From Helicobacter saguini (GTDB lineage: Bacteria > Campylobacterota > Campylobacteria > Campylobacterales > Helicobacteraceae), in contig NZ_JRMP02000013.1 in NCBI RefSeq assembly GCF_000762875.2, positions 1 to 64,000 on the forward strand: DNA of 64,000 nucleotides, written 5' to 3'. Under the pieces are notes generated by a model. It did no database searches. It was not told the origin of the DNA and saw only the letters and a program-made list of their open reading frames with translations. The translations under genes and the position numbers were made by a program. Below are positions 1-8,497 of the stretch, in pieces. How positions within the stretch are numbered: the first letter of the stretch is position 1; each line of letters starts with the position of its first letter.

Positions 1-1
1 T

Positions 2-2428
2 GGGGGGTTGCAAGGGGGGATAAGGGGGAGCGACTTCGCAATTCAAGCCCCCCTTGTCCCCCCTTGCGAACGTGTAGATTCAATAAGTAAAGAATTATCA
101 AATAATATTAAAGAATCAAGCGAGTTTGTCAATTCTCGAAGCGAAACAAAAAACGTAGAAAATAAAAAAGATTCCATAAAATTAGTGAATCTAGATTCTA
201 ACAACGTCAATATACCCACCCCCCTAGCCCCCCTCCGCAAGGGAGGGGGGAATACCATTACCCAAGATTCTAAACACAACGCAGTTTCTTTAGAAAACAA
301 AGTTTCTTTAGAAAATACAGAATCTAACTCACAAAATTCTAAAATAGTTTCAAAAGATTCTATAAAAAAGATACAAGCAGATTCTAAAAATTTACAGAAT
401 CTAGATTCTATAGAATCTAATAACCTATCGCCCGCCCACCACCCTACTTTAGAAAAAGATTCTAATCAAACGCCCATAGAATCTAACAAATTTGAAAACT
501 ACCAAATATATAATTTTATCCACCCAAATAACCAAAATTTTATAACTTTCACAATGCCAAGCAACGCCACACCGCCAACGCAAATCACTTACAAAACCCA
601 TTTTAAACTAAGCTTTCTGCTAAAACTTTTGCAATATTACCTAACAGGAATTGCCCTATTTTTCCTAGCAAAAATCGCCTTTAACGAAAGCAAAAACACG
701 CAAAAAAGCAAAATTTATAGAATCTTAAACCTAAAAAATCTAGCCATCGCCTTGCTTCTAGTAGCGGTATTTGCGAGATTCTACGAATATATCAACCACA
801 AAGATTTATGGCTAGATGAGGCAAGTCTTAGCTATTCAATGTATGGCTTGGCGTGGAGTGATATGTTTTTGAAAGCCCTGCCAAATGGACAAGCCGCGCC
901 TGTGGGCTTTTTAGTTCTTAGCAAAATTATCGGCGCACCATTTAATTACAATGAATATTCGCTTTATTTTCTGCCCTTTATTAGCGGACTTTTGGTGTTG
1001 TTTTTGACTTATAAAATTGCGTTTTTAGATTCTATAAAATCTAGCTTTTTTCCCGCATTTTTTATTACGCTTACTTGCGGTAGTTTAGGGCTTTTGTATT
1101 ATGCGGCTGAGTTTAAGCAATATGAGGGTGAGGCTGCTGCTGCGTTTTTGCTAGTCTATCTTTTCCTTGCAAATAAAAGTTTTAAGAGCTTTATAATTGC
1201 TACGATTTTCTGCTCTCTTTTTTCTTACACGAGCCTTTTTATCGCCTTTGGATTGGGCTTTGGCTATCTTTATCGCGCTATTTTTCAAGCGAATTTCAAG
1301 CAAGATTCTAACCTTTTTATAGAATCTAATTTGCAAAATTCTAAGGATGTAACAAATGTTACGTCAAAAGATTCTATGGATGTAACATTTGTAACTTCCA
1401 AGCAAAATGCCCTAAATAACGATATTACAGAATCTAATTTACAAGATTTTCAAACAGATTCTAAAAATTCACAAAATCTAGATTCTATAGAATCTAACAA
1501 CCTATCGCCCACCCACCGCCCTATTAATCACACCAAAAACGTTTTAAATTTTTTCAAACAAAACGCCCTTTACATCGCCATTTTAGGCATATTTGTAGTC
1601 GCTTATTACCTACTTTATATCCGCTATCAAGCAGGAGAGCATTTCTATAATTACTGGGCGAAATATTTTTTACCACGAAACTTAAGCGAATATCCTGAGT
1701 TTATCCGCACAAATTTAATTGGTGTTTATGAGGGTTTTAGCATATTTGGTGTAAGTGGCGTAAAATATTTTGCGTTCTTTTTGCCTTTAGGACTTGCATT
1801 TTTGTATGTTAAAAAACGAGATTTGTTTATCGCATTTAGTATGATTTTATGCGTTTATATTGCACTTTCACTTTTAAGAATCTATCCATTTGGTCATTGG
1901 GGATTGATAGGTGGGCGACTTTCCTTGTATATGAGCGTTGTTTTTTTTATTTTAATAACCTATGGTGCGTTATGTTTTTATCAGTTTAGAATCTTGCGTT
2001 TTTTATGCAATTTTTCATTGCTAATTTTAATGTGTTTTACAGCTCAAAAAATCACAAAATATGTAATAAACAAAGAATATTATTTCCAACAAACACACGA
2101 ATTAATTAAATTAATCGACAAAGATTCTAAAATATATGTGTATAATCCATCCACCGCAGCCATGTCTTATTATTTTTACGTCGATAAAACTAGCTTTAAT
2201 TATGAAACTTTTGGCGTGAAAATCGATGATATTCCAAGAGATTTAGAATCTTTAAAGGGTAAAATTATGAATCTTAAAAGAAAAGATTCTAAAACAAAAA
2301 TCACATTTTTTGCGAGTCACTATTGGAACGAGCAAGACAAACAATTAATAAATCTAGCAAAAGAATTTGACAAAAATCCTACAATTATACAGACAAAAGG
2401 AGCAATTTTAATCACTTTCCAAATTTAG
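2..2428 (+). CDS. GT39-like polytopic membrane glycosyltransferase, 5' end not in window
   Basis: About 800 codons are visible and the frame is open to the left edge, so the true start may lie outside; TTG at 8 and ATG at 554 are the visible candidates. The first ~190 residues are low-complexity Asp-Ser/Glu-Ser sequence. From ~residue 198 the protein is polytopic membrane protein. A short acidic motif LWLDEA (~residue 267) resembles the catalytic loop of GT39/ArnT-type lipid-linked sugar transferases. A second low-complexity block lies at ~residues 435-505, between membrane segments. The likely role is transfer of a sugar from a polyprenyl phosphate donor at the inner membrane; donor and acceptor are unknown. 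The stop TAG is part of a dispersed GATTC element. Family assignment is inferred from topology and the motif; the gene is certain, the function less so. Confidence 0.6.
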   Translation, partial: GGLQGGIRGSDFAIQAPLVPPCERVDSISKELSNNIKESSEFVNSRSETKNVENKKDSIKLVNLDSNNVNIPTPLAPLRKGGGNTITQDSKHNAVSLENKVSLENTESNSQNSKIVSKDSIKKIQADSKNLQNLDSIESNNLSPAHHPTLEKDSNQTPIESNKFENYQIYNFIHPNNQNFITFTMPSNATPPTQITYKTHFKLSFLLKLLQYYLTGIALFFLAKIAFNESKNTQKSKIYRILNLKNLAIALLLVAVFARFYEYINHKDLWLDEASLSYSMYGLAWSDMFLKALPNGQAAPVGFLVLSKIIGAPFNYNEYSLYFLPFISGLLVLFLTYKIAFLDSIKSSFFPAFFITLTCGSLGLLYYAAEFKQYEGEAAAAFLLVYLFLANKSFKSFIIATIFCSLFSYTSLFIAFGLGFGYLYRAIFQANFKQDSNLFIESNLQNSKDVTNVTSKDSMDVTFVTSKQNALNNDITESNLQDFQTDSKNSQNLDSIESNNLSPTHRPINHTKNVLNFFKQNALYIAILGIFVVAYYLLYIRYQAGEHFYNYWAKYFLPRNLSEYPEFIRTNLIGVYEGFSIFGVSGVKYFAFFLPLGLAFLYVKKRDLFIAFSMILCVYIALSLLRIYPFGHWGLIGGRLSLYMSVVFFILITYGALCFYQFRILRFLCNFSLLILMCFTAQKITKYVINKEYYFQQTHELIKLIDKDSKIYVYNPSTAAMSYYFYVDKTSFNYETFGVKIDDIPRDLESLKGKIMNLKRKDSKTKITFFASHYWNEQDKQLINLAKEFDKNPTIIQTKGAILITFQI
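10..67. repeat. Long G/C-rich inverted repeat inside the first gene
   Basis: Bases 10-29 (GCAAGGGGGGATAAGGGGGA) and 48-67 are inverted copies matching at 18 of 20 positions. The loop itself contains GCGACTTCGC, which can pair again. It is read through in frame as part of the first protein. G/C runs of this kind are unlike the AT-rich surroundings. Confidence 0.7.
228..250. repeat. C-rich hairpin encoding PLAPLRKGG-type peptide
   Basis: CCCCCCTCC at 228-236 pairs perfectly with GGAGGGGGG at 242-250 around a 5-base loop. It is translated in frame as part of a TPLAPLRKGGG peptide and lies between low-complexity Asp-Ser blocks. It looks like an inserted palindromic repeat rather than a protein domain. 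Confidence 0.65.
411..464. repeat. Composite 54-bp element (copy A): inverted GANTC octamers around a GCCCGCCCACC core
   Basis: TAGAATCTA at the left end and AGATTCTA at the right end are inverted copies enclosing GCCCGCCCACCACCCTAC at 430-447. It is read in frame as ESNNLSPAHHPT..EKDS. Similar units lie at 29198-29250, 45792-45842 and 45919-45972. Left-half copies lie near 1490-1525 and 36032-36048. Confidence 0.7.
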
Positions 2429-2448
2429 ATTCCATAACATTTTAAAGC

Positions 2449-2454
2449 TATAAT
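2449..2454 (+). promoter_or_regulatory. -10 hexamer of the UDP-glucuronate decarboxylase gene
   Basis: TATAAT lies 32 bases before the ATG at 2487. AAGGAG at 2475-2480 gives a Shine-Dalgarno site with 6-base spacing. No clear -35 is visible, as is common for Helicobacter sigma-70 promoters. Confidence 0.6.
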
Positions 2455-2486
2455 TAAAACTTTCATAGAATCTAAAGGAGCAAAAA

Positions 2487-3431
2487 ATGATAAACAAAAA
2501 AGTCCTAGTTACCGGTGGGGCGGGCTTTCTTGGCTCACATTTGTGCGATAGACTGATTGAACGTGGAAACGAAGTGCTTTGCGTGGATAATCTTTTCACT
2601 GGCACTAAGCAAAATATCGAGCATTTGCTAAGTCATCCGCGATTTGAGTTTATGCGGCACGATGTGACTTTCCCACTCTATGTCGAGGTTAATGAAATCT
2701 ACAATCTCGCCTGCCCTGCTAGCCCTATCCACTATCAGTTTGACCCCGTGCAAACGACCAAAACATCCGTCATGGGCGCGATAAATATGCTAGGACTTGC
2801 CAAACGCACAAAGGCGAAAATCCTGCAGGCAAGCACAAGCGAGGTCTATGGCGACCCTGAAATCCACCCGCAAACTGAAAGCTACAAGGGCAGCGTCAAT
2901 CCCATCGGCATTCGCGTGTGCTATGATGAGGGTAAAAGGTGCGCTGAGACGCTGTTTTTTGACTACAAACGCCAGCATAATGTCGCCATAAAAGTTATGC
3001 GGATTTTCAACACTTATGGTCCGCGAATGCACCCAAATGATGGGCGTGTGGTGAGCAATTTTATCATTCAAGCACTGCAGGGCAAGGACATTACGATATA
3101 TGGCGATGGCAGCCAGACACGCAGTTTTTGCTATGTGGATGATTTGATTAATGGGATGTTGGCGTTAATGGATTCGGCTGATAGCTTTGCAGGACCTGTG
3201 AATATCGGCAATCCGCACGAGTTTAGTATGCTTGAACTTGCAAACTTAGTGCTAGAAATGACAGAATCTAAGTCAAAAATCGTGTTTTTACCCTTGCCGC
3301 AAGATGACCCAAAACAACGCCAACCAGACATAACATTGGCAAAAAACGAGCTAAAATGGCAACCAAAAATACAGCTAAAAGAGGGCTTACAAAAAACGAT
3401 AGAATATTTTAGGGAGTTAATAAAAAGATAA
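2487..3431 (+). CDS. UDP-glucuronate decarboxylase (UDP-xylose synthase)
   Basis: This 314-aa extended SDR enzyme should convert UDP-glucuronate to UDP-xylose with bound NAD. The Rossmann motif TGGAGFLGS is at residues 9-17, [10 protein letters not shown] is near residue 74, STSEVYGDP is near 115, and the catalytic YxxxK appears as YDEGK near 145. [10 protein letters not shown] together with CYDEGKR separates this group from UDP-glucose 4-epimerases. The protein is full length and collinear with the family. It has only one Glu-Ser element (near residue 260), and its base composition is visibly richer in G+C than its neighbours. It probably supplies an activated sugar to surface glycan synthesis; no dedicated xylosyltransferase can be pointed to nearby. 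Confidence 0.9.
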   Translation: MINKKVLVTGGAGFLGSHLCDRLIERGNEVLCVDNLFTGTKQNIEHLLSHPRFEFMRHDVTFPLYVEVNEIYNLACPASPIHYQFDPVQTTKTSVMGAINMLGLAKRTKAKILQASTSEVYGDPEIHPQTESYKGSVNPIGIRVCYDEGKRCAETLFFDYKRQHNVAIKVMRIFNTYGPRMHPNDGRVVSNFIIQALQGKDITIYGDGSQTRSFCYVDDLINGMLALMDSADSFAGPVNIGNPHEFSMLELANLVLEMTESKSKIVFLPLPQDDPKQRQPDITLAKNELKWQPKIQLKEGLQKTIEYFRELIKR

Positions 3432-3510
3432 TTTGTGTTAGAATCTAAATTTTGTATTTTGCACTTTTTTGATAAAATATCAAATCTTATAAAGTTATAA
3501 AGGAATAAAT

Positions 3511-3858
3511 ATGAGTGAAAAAGCAGAAAAAGGCATATTTGAAAAGATAGTCGATAGGGAAATTCCAGCAGATATTGTGCTAGAAAATGAGAACTTTTTG
3601 GCATTTAAGGACATCAATCCAAAGGCGCCAGTGCATGTGCTAATAATCCCAAAAAAATATGTGAAAGATTTTAATGGAATTAATGCGAAAATGATGGGCG
3701 AAATGGGCGAATTTATCCTGCAAGTCGCCGAAAAACTAGGCGTGAAAGAAAGCGGCTATCGGCTAATCACAAACATCGGCAAAGACGGCGGACAAGAAGT
3801 CCCACACCTGCATTTTCACCTACTTGCCAAACGCAAACTAGATGGCCACTTTGGGTAA
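3511..3858 (+). CDS. HIT family purine nucleoside phosphoramidase-like protein (HinT type)
   Basis: A small cytoplasmic protein of 115 aa with the histidine triad at the C-terminus: HLHFHLL gives His98-x-His100-x-His102, the nucleotide-binding and catalytic motif. The N-terminal FEKIVDREIPADIV is typical of the HinT branch. An AAAGGA ribosome site precedes the ATG, and TAAAAT lies upstream at about the -10 distance. It stands alone between the sugar-nucleotide gene and the phospholipase gene. No inserts. The biological substrate is not predictable beyond AMP-linked phosphoramidates known for the family. Confidence 0.9.
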   Translation: MSEKAEKGIFEKIVDREIPADIVLENENFLAFKDINPKAPVHVLIIPKKYVKDFNGINAKMMGEMGEFILQVAEKLGVKESGYRLITNIGKDGGQEVPHLHFHLLAKRKLDGHFG

Positions 3859-3992
3859 GATAATCTAAAACTAGATTTTAAAAATTGTAAAATTATGTAA
3901 AAATGCGGAAAGATTTTGTAAAATACATTTTTTATTTTGGGTGTTTTTAGGAATGTATTTTTGGCTTGTGGCTTTTTAAAATGGAGGCTTTT

Positions 3993-5687
3993 ATGGCTTT
4001 TGTTAATAGAATCTTTTTTGTGTTTTTTGCGTTGTGTGGGTCGTTTTTATTTGGCGAAGATTCTAAGAAAAGTATAGAATCTAACTTGCAAGATTCTAAA
4101 CAAACGTCCAAAAATATGAAATCTAATAATGAAGATTCTATAAGATTAGCCGAAATCACAAAAGATTCTAAAGAAAATATAGAATCTAGTTTAAAAAAAG
4201 ATTCTATAAGTTTAGCGGAAAATAAAAATATAGAATCTAATTCGCAAGATTCTATAAAAATGATAGATGTGCAAAAAAATTCTATAAAATCGCCCAAAAA
4301 TATAGAATCTAAGTCGCAAAATACGAAAGATTCTAAAGATTCTATAAATCACAATTTGCAAGATTTTCAATATAAAAATATAGAATCTAGTTTGCAAAAT
4401 GCTAAGGATTCTACAAATTTTATGCACAATATAGATTCTATAAAATTAGCTCAAAACTCTAAAAGTCAAGATTTAATAAATCCAAAAGAAAATATAGAAT
4501 CTAATCCACAAAAAGATTCCACAAATACAGAATCTAACGCTCAAGATTCCATAAAAATAGCACAAAATATAGAATCTAAAAACCCTAAAGATTCTAAAGA
4601 AAGTATAGAATCTAAAAACACTAAAGATTCCAAAACGGATTCCAAAAACAACATAGAATCTAACCCCAAAGATTCCAAAGAAACCACAGAATCTAAAAAC
4701 ACTAAAGATTCCAAAACGGATTCCAAAGAAAACACAGAATCTAACAATCAAGATTCCATAAAAATCACGCAAAACACAGAATCTCAAAACACACAAGATT
4801 CTATAAAAACAACACAAAACATAGAATCTAAACCTAAAAAACAAAAAAAGCCAAAAAAGCCCAAACAAACCGAGCCTATGTTCCCCCTGCTTAATAAAGA
4901 AAAAAAAGAAGAACTCTACCACGATGGCTATCTAAACGCACAGGATATTCCAGCCGCGCCCACGCCGCTAAATAAGCTCTCAAAGCTACCGCTTGAAGAG
5001 TGGCGTGATACTTATATGATTTATTTGTATAATTTCACGCCGATGTATCAGTCAAATTACTGGCGAAATGAGGCGAAAATCCAAATTAGCTTTCGCGTGC
5101 CAATGGTGCGAAATATCTTTAAAAGCGGTGGGATTTTGTATGTCGCGCTAACGGACACTTTCTTTTTTCAGCTCTTTAATGAGAGTGCGAGCAGCCCCGT
5201 GCGTGACAATGATTTCCAGCCTGAAATCCTTTATACTTATCCTATGAATATTCAGTTTTGGGGTGGCGCGCTAACTGAGATTACCACTGGCTGGCGGCAT
5301 ATTAGTAATGGCGAGGTGGGCGAGCGAAGTCGCGGGAGTGATAGATGGACTATTAAGGCGATTTGGCAGAGTAAGCACTGGGGCGTGGATGTGGAGAGCG
5401 GCTTTCCTGTGCGGCATTATGAGGAAAATCCGGATATTTACAAGTATATCGCTGGGCTTGATTTGAAAATATATATGCGTTATGGTAATCATTTAGCAGA
5501 TATTACTTTTAGTAATATCGTTCGTAAAAAGGCTTTTTTTAGAGGTAATTTACGTCTTAGCTACACATATAAATACTCGCAATATGTTGGGCTTTACATT
5601 CAGTATTTTATCGGTAATAACGACTATTTGTATGAGTATAATAGCTTTGGACATCGCATTGGTGCTGGGTTTAGGTTTGTTAGGTAA
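3993..5687 (+). CDS. pldA: Outer-membrane phospholipase A with a huge Asp-Ser/Glu-Ser N-terminal region
   Basis: I take ATG at 3993 as the start because GGAGG (3983-3987) precedes it at proper distance and a signal peptide (FFVFFALCGSFLFG) follows; a TTG at 3966 is also in frame. Residues ~22-290 are almost pure DSK/ESN low-complexity sequence. The remaining ~275 residues form the beta-barrel phospholipase A1 domain: EEWRDTYMIYLYNFTPMYQSNY, then the active-site HISNG (His ~436, Ser ~438), ending in aromatic beta strands. The E. coli catalytic Asn in SRSWNR aligns here with Asp in GSDRW, if my alignment is right. The enzyme would hydrolyse outer-membrane phospholipids with calcium. The low-complexity part has no counterpart in the family as I know it. 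Confidence 0.85.
   Translation: MAFVNRIFFVFFALCGSFLFGEDSKKSIESNLQDSKQTSKNMKSNNEDSIRLAEITKDSKENIESSLKKDSISLAENKNIESNSQDSIKMIDVQKNSIKSPKNIESKSQNTKDSKDSINHNLQDFQYKNIESSLQNAKDSTNFMHNIDSIKLAQNSKSQDLINPKENIESNPQKDSTNTESNAQDSIKIAQNIESKNPKDSKESIESKNTKDSKTDSKNNIESNPKDSKETTESKNTKDSKTDSKENTESNNQDSIKITQNTESQNTQDSIKTTQNIESKPKKQKKPKKPKQTEPMFPLLNKEKKEELYHDGYLNAQDIPAAPTPLNKLSKLPLEEWRDTYMIYLYNFTPMYQSNYWRNEAKIQISFRVPMVRNIFKSGGILYVALTDTFFFQLFNESASSPVRDNDFQPEILYTYPMNIQFWGGALTEITTGWRHISNGEVGERSRGSDRWTIKAIWQSKHWGVDVESGFPVRHYEENPDIYKYIAGLDLKIYMRYGNHLADITFSNIVRKKAFFRGNLRLSYTYKYSQYVGLYIQYFIGNNDYLYEYNSFGHRIGAGFRFVR
4058..4830. repeat. Dense array of GATTC/GAATC octamers within pldA
   Basis: By eye I count about 34 copies of GATTC or GAATC in this stretch, mostly as AGATTCTA, AGATTCCA or TAGAATCT, in both orientations and at irregular spacing. 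All are read in the frame that gives Asp-Ser or Glu-Ser. The intervening codons are mainly Lys, Asn, Gln and Thr. Confidence 0.9.
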
Positions 5688-5689
5688 AG

Positions 5690-5709
5690 TTAGATTCTAT
5701 AGAATCTAA
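5690..5709. terminator. Perfect 20-bp palindrome between convergent genes
   Basis: TTAGATTCTATAGAATCTAA is a perfect inverted repeat. It lies 2 bases after the pldA stop and contains the TAG stop of the convergent PBP1A gene (5706-5708). It is built from two copies of the dispersed octamer. A bidirectional terminator role is inferred; there is no clear T-run. Confidence 0.5.
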
Positions 5710-7754
5710 AACATCGGGTTGTCGGCTTCCTCTAGGCGTTCGGTCTCGTTTAGCTGCTCGTAATTTATGCGTGATGCGTCTGTGTAGTAAATCGTCTCGC
5801 CTCGCACATTTTGTGTATATACGCCACTTGGCGTCCTAAAATTGCGTTGCATCCCTGGATTTAATGCTAAAGCGCGTTGTATAAAGTCCGCAAATACCGG
5901 TGCGGCGACATTTCCGCCATACGCGTTTCCACCGATTGATGTGTTGTCATCTCTGCCATACCACACGATTGCTTCTAAGTCTGGCGTAAAGCCGCAAAAC
6001 CACGCGTCTCGGTTCATATTTGATGTGCCTGTTTTCCCTGCGATTTGGATTCCATTTACTCGGGCGCGATGTCCTGTGCCGCTATTTACGACTTCTCGCA
6101 GGATTGATGTAACCAAAAAGGCTTGTTGTGGCGTGGTTATCGTTGTTTGGCTTGTTTGATAGTCGCGGATTTCACCTTGCGGAGTGATGATTCTAGCGAC
6201 TACATAGGGCTTTACAATCACGCCATAGTTGCTAAAAAGGCTGTATTCTTGCGCCGCTTTCATAGGGCTAATTGAGAGACTTCCTAAAACCACCGTTAAA
6301 TCATTTGGGAAATTCTCAAAGCCTAACTCGCGAAGTCCGCTATATAGCGAGCTTTCACCTACTTTCAACGCTGTATCAATCGCTGGGATATTTAGCGATT
6401 TTTTTAATGCAGTCTGCATTGTAACAGGTCCTAGATATTTTTTGGTGTCATTGCCCGGGACCCATTTGCCTAGCCTTTTTGGCGAGTCAATAACGATTTC
6501 AGCCGGCGAGTAGCCTTTATTGAATGCAAGTTGATAAATAAAGGGCTTTACGGTGCTGCCAAACTGCCTATTTGCCTGTGTGGCGCGATTAAAATTACTC
6601 TGTGCGTAATCAATGCCCCCTATCATCGCTAAAACCTCGCCTGTGTGCGGATTTGTCACCACCATAGCGCCATTTAAAGTCGTATCATATTTATGATAGT
6701 TTTTTAGCTCATCAGCTGTGATTTGACTTCGCTTCATACCGCTTCGCTCTAAGATTCTATACACGATATTTTCATAGCCTTTTTCAAACGCCTGTTGTGC
6801 TATATCTTGGTAATCTAAGTCGATTGTTAGATAGATTTTATATCCGCCGCTTTTTAAATCTTTGATAGATTCTAACTCACGCAAGGCTTCATCTACCACA
6901 TAAGGCGCTTTATTTTGCGTTAGCGTTTGATTATAGATTTTTGGCGTCTCTTTTATGCTATGCTGAAACTCGCCCTGACTTATCCAGCCTAAGTCATACA
7001 TTCGTTTTAATATCGCATTTGCGCGGTTCATTGAAAACTTTGGATTACGCGTGGGGTCGTATTTCTTCGGCGACTTTGGAATGCCAACTAGCATAGCGGT
7101 CTCTTTAAGTGTAAGCTCACTCAAAGGCTTATTAAAATAGCCAAGTGCGGCAGTCTTTATTCCATAATATCCATGCCCTAAAAAGACGTAGTTTAGGTAA
7201 CGCTCCAAAATCTGCTCTTTTGTCAAAACCTGCTCGGCGCGAATAGATAGCAAAAACTCCTTTACCTTTCTATCAAGCGTCTTATCACTTGTAAGTAGCA
7301 TATTTTTGACTAGCTGTTGGGTAAGCGTAGAGCCTCCCTCCATAAAACGCATATTAACTAGATTTTTAAACATAGCCCTAACAATTGCATCAAGATTTAC
7401 CCCATCATGCTCAAAAAACATCGTATCTTCCACGGCTAAGAGTGCCTCTATAACGCGCCCTGGGATTTCATCATAGGTTACATAGAATCTGTATTCTTCG
7501 TCAAATAAGTTTGCGACCAAACGCCCTTTAGAATCAAAGACTTGGGTTATTTCATTTGGGTGGTAATTTATCATTTTTTGTGCTTGTGGGGCTAGCTCTT
7601 TATATAGCTGAAAGCCGTAGTAGCCTAAGATTCCAGCGATTACAACGCCGATTGTTAGAAAAAAGTAAAAAAGGATTTGAAAGGTCTTAAAAAAGCCACT
7701 GCTGCTTTTTGCCTTTGGTTGCTTTTTGTCAATCTCGCCGTAAATATCTGCCAT
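5706..7754 (-). CDS. Penicillin-binding protein 1A, bifunctional transglycosylase/transpeptidase
   Basis: A class A PBP of 682 aa that polymerises and crosslinks peptidoglycan at the inner membrane. There is a cytoplasmic N-terminus rich in Lys/Gln and one transmembrane anchor (~residues 25-50). The GT51 domain has ALLAVEDTMFFEHDG (catalytic Glu ~107) and GGSTLTQQL. The transpeptidase domain has active-site Ser in GSTVKPF (~400) and the KTGTS motif (~571-575). The length is normal for the family and there are no long inserts. A divergent TATAAT-type -10 (ATTATA on the plus strand, 7796-7801) fits its promoter. It is transcribed away from rplY. Confidence 0.95.
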   Translation of the reverse strand: MADIYGEIDKKQPKAKSSSGFFKTFQILFYFFLTIGVVIAGILGYYGFQLYKELAPQAQKMINYHPNEITQVFDSKGRLVANLFDEEYRFYVTYDEIPGRVIEALLAVEDTMFFEHDGVNLDAIVRAMFKNLVNMRFMEGGSTLTQQLVKNMLLTSDKTLDRKVKEFLLSIRAEQVLTKEQILERYLNYVFLGHGYYGIKTAALGYFNKPLSELTLKETAMLVGIPKSPKKYDPTRNPKFSMNRANAILKRMYDLGWISQGEFQHSIKETPKIYNQTLTQNKAPYVVDEALRELESIKDLKSGGYKIYLTIDLDYQDIAQQAFEKGYENIVYRILERSGMKRSQITADELKNYHKYDTTLNGAMVVTNPHTGEVLAMIGGIDYAQSNFNRATQANRQFGSTVKPFIYQLAFNKGYSPAEIVIDSPKRLGKWVPGNDTKKYLGPVTMQTALKKSLNIPAIDTALKVGESSLYSGLRELGFENFPNDLTVVLGSLSISPMKAAQEYSLFSNYGVIVKPYVVARIITPQGEIRDYQTSQTTITTPQQAFLVTSILREVVNSGTGHRARVNGIQIAGKTGTSNMNRDAWFCGFTPDLEAIVWYGRDDNTSIGGNAYGGNVAAPVFADFIQRALALNPGMQRNFRTPSGVYTQNVRGETIYYTDASRINYEQLNETERLEEADNPMF

Positions 7755-7795
7755 TTATTGCCCTAAAATTATAGAATCTTAAAATTAAAACTCGT

Positions 7796-7855
7796 ATTAT
7801 AGCTAAAATTTTTTGTAATTTATACGTAAGATTCTATGTAAAAATATGCTATAAT
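7796..7855. promoter_or_regulatory. Divergent promoters of PBP1A (minus) and rplY (plus)
   Basis: ATTATA at 7796-7801 reads TATAAT on the minus strand, 42 bases upstream of the PBP1A start. TATAAT at 7850-7855 precedes rplY by 45 bases. The string CTCGTATTATAGC here recurs exactly upstream of thrB (41916-41928), suggesting a shared extended promoter shape. Confidence 0.55.
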
Positions 7856-7900
7856 TTTAGCTTTTTAATTTCCAAAAATAATTTCAAAAAAGGAGCGAAA

Positions 7901-8437
7901 ATGCTTGAAGGTAAGATTAGAGATAGTATTAGCAAAAGCAACGCAAAAGCGTTAAAGCGAGATGGTTATCTAATCGCAAATATCTATGGGAAAGGCGAGG
8001 CAAATATTCATTGCGCGTTTAAACGCAATGATTTTATTAAGTTTATGAGAAGCAAAACTAGCCTTATTTTCCCTGTGAAAGTGGGTGAAAAGACTTATGA
8101 TGTGGTCGTGCAGGAGTATCAAAAAGACCCTGTAAGTAGCGATATTTTGCATGTGGATATGATGTTTGCCAAAAAGGGCGTGGTAGCAAAATATAAAGTG
8201 CCTGTGAAAGTGCATGGCGTGCCTGTCGGGCTAAAAAATAAGGGCGTGCTAGTGTTTTCGTGCAAGCGAATTAGTGTGAAATGCGATGCGGCAAATCTGC
8301 CAAATGAGTATGATTTGGATGTGAGCCCTTTAGATGTGGGACACACAATTTTAGTTCGCGACTTGCCAGAGAAACAGGGCGTAAAAATTATTGACAAACC
8401 CTCAAATGCAGTCGTGGGCGTAATCAAAGCGAAATAG
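7901..8437 (+). CDS. rplY: Ribosomal protein L25, long CTC-type
   Basis: This 178-aa protein binds 5S rRNA in the large ribosomal subunit. It has the N-terminal 5S-binding domain ([30 protein letters not shown]) and the C-terminal TL5/CTC beta domain ending in VVGVIKAK. The length fits the two-domain form. AAAGGAG precedes the ATG. The gene carries no GANTC octamer, in line with strong sequence constraint. In H. pylori it is followed, as I recall, by pth; here an exbD gene follows instead. Confidence 0.93.
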   Translation: MLEGKIRDSISKSNAKALKRDGYLIANIYGKGEANIHCAFKRNDFIKFMRSKTSLIFPVKVGEKTYDVVVQEYQKDPVSSDILHVDMMFAKKGVVAKYKVPVKVHGVPVGLKNKGVLVFSCKRISVKCDAANLPNEYDLDVSPLDVGHTILVRDLPEKQGVKIIDKPSNAVVGVIKAK

Positions 8438-8497
8438 GACATGCGTTATAGAATCTAATGTGCTTATGCAAAAAATAAATCTCAAAAAGTTAAATAA

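Noticed and set aside
4058-4830. CRISPR-like array in pldA
   Set aside because: Copies are only 7-8 bases, irregularly spaced, in both orientations, and read in frame; there are no uniform spacers and no cas genes.
4473-4922. Long open frames antisense to the pldA repeats (and similar ones opposite infB and recN)
   Set aside because: They arise because the octamer lacks stop codons in the DS/ES frames on both strands; they have no ribosome sites and give only LDS/LES or RFY repeats.
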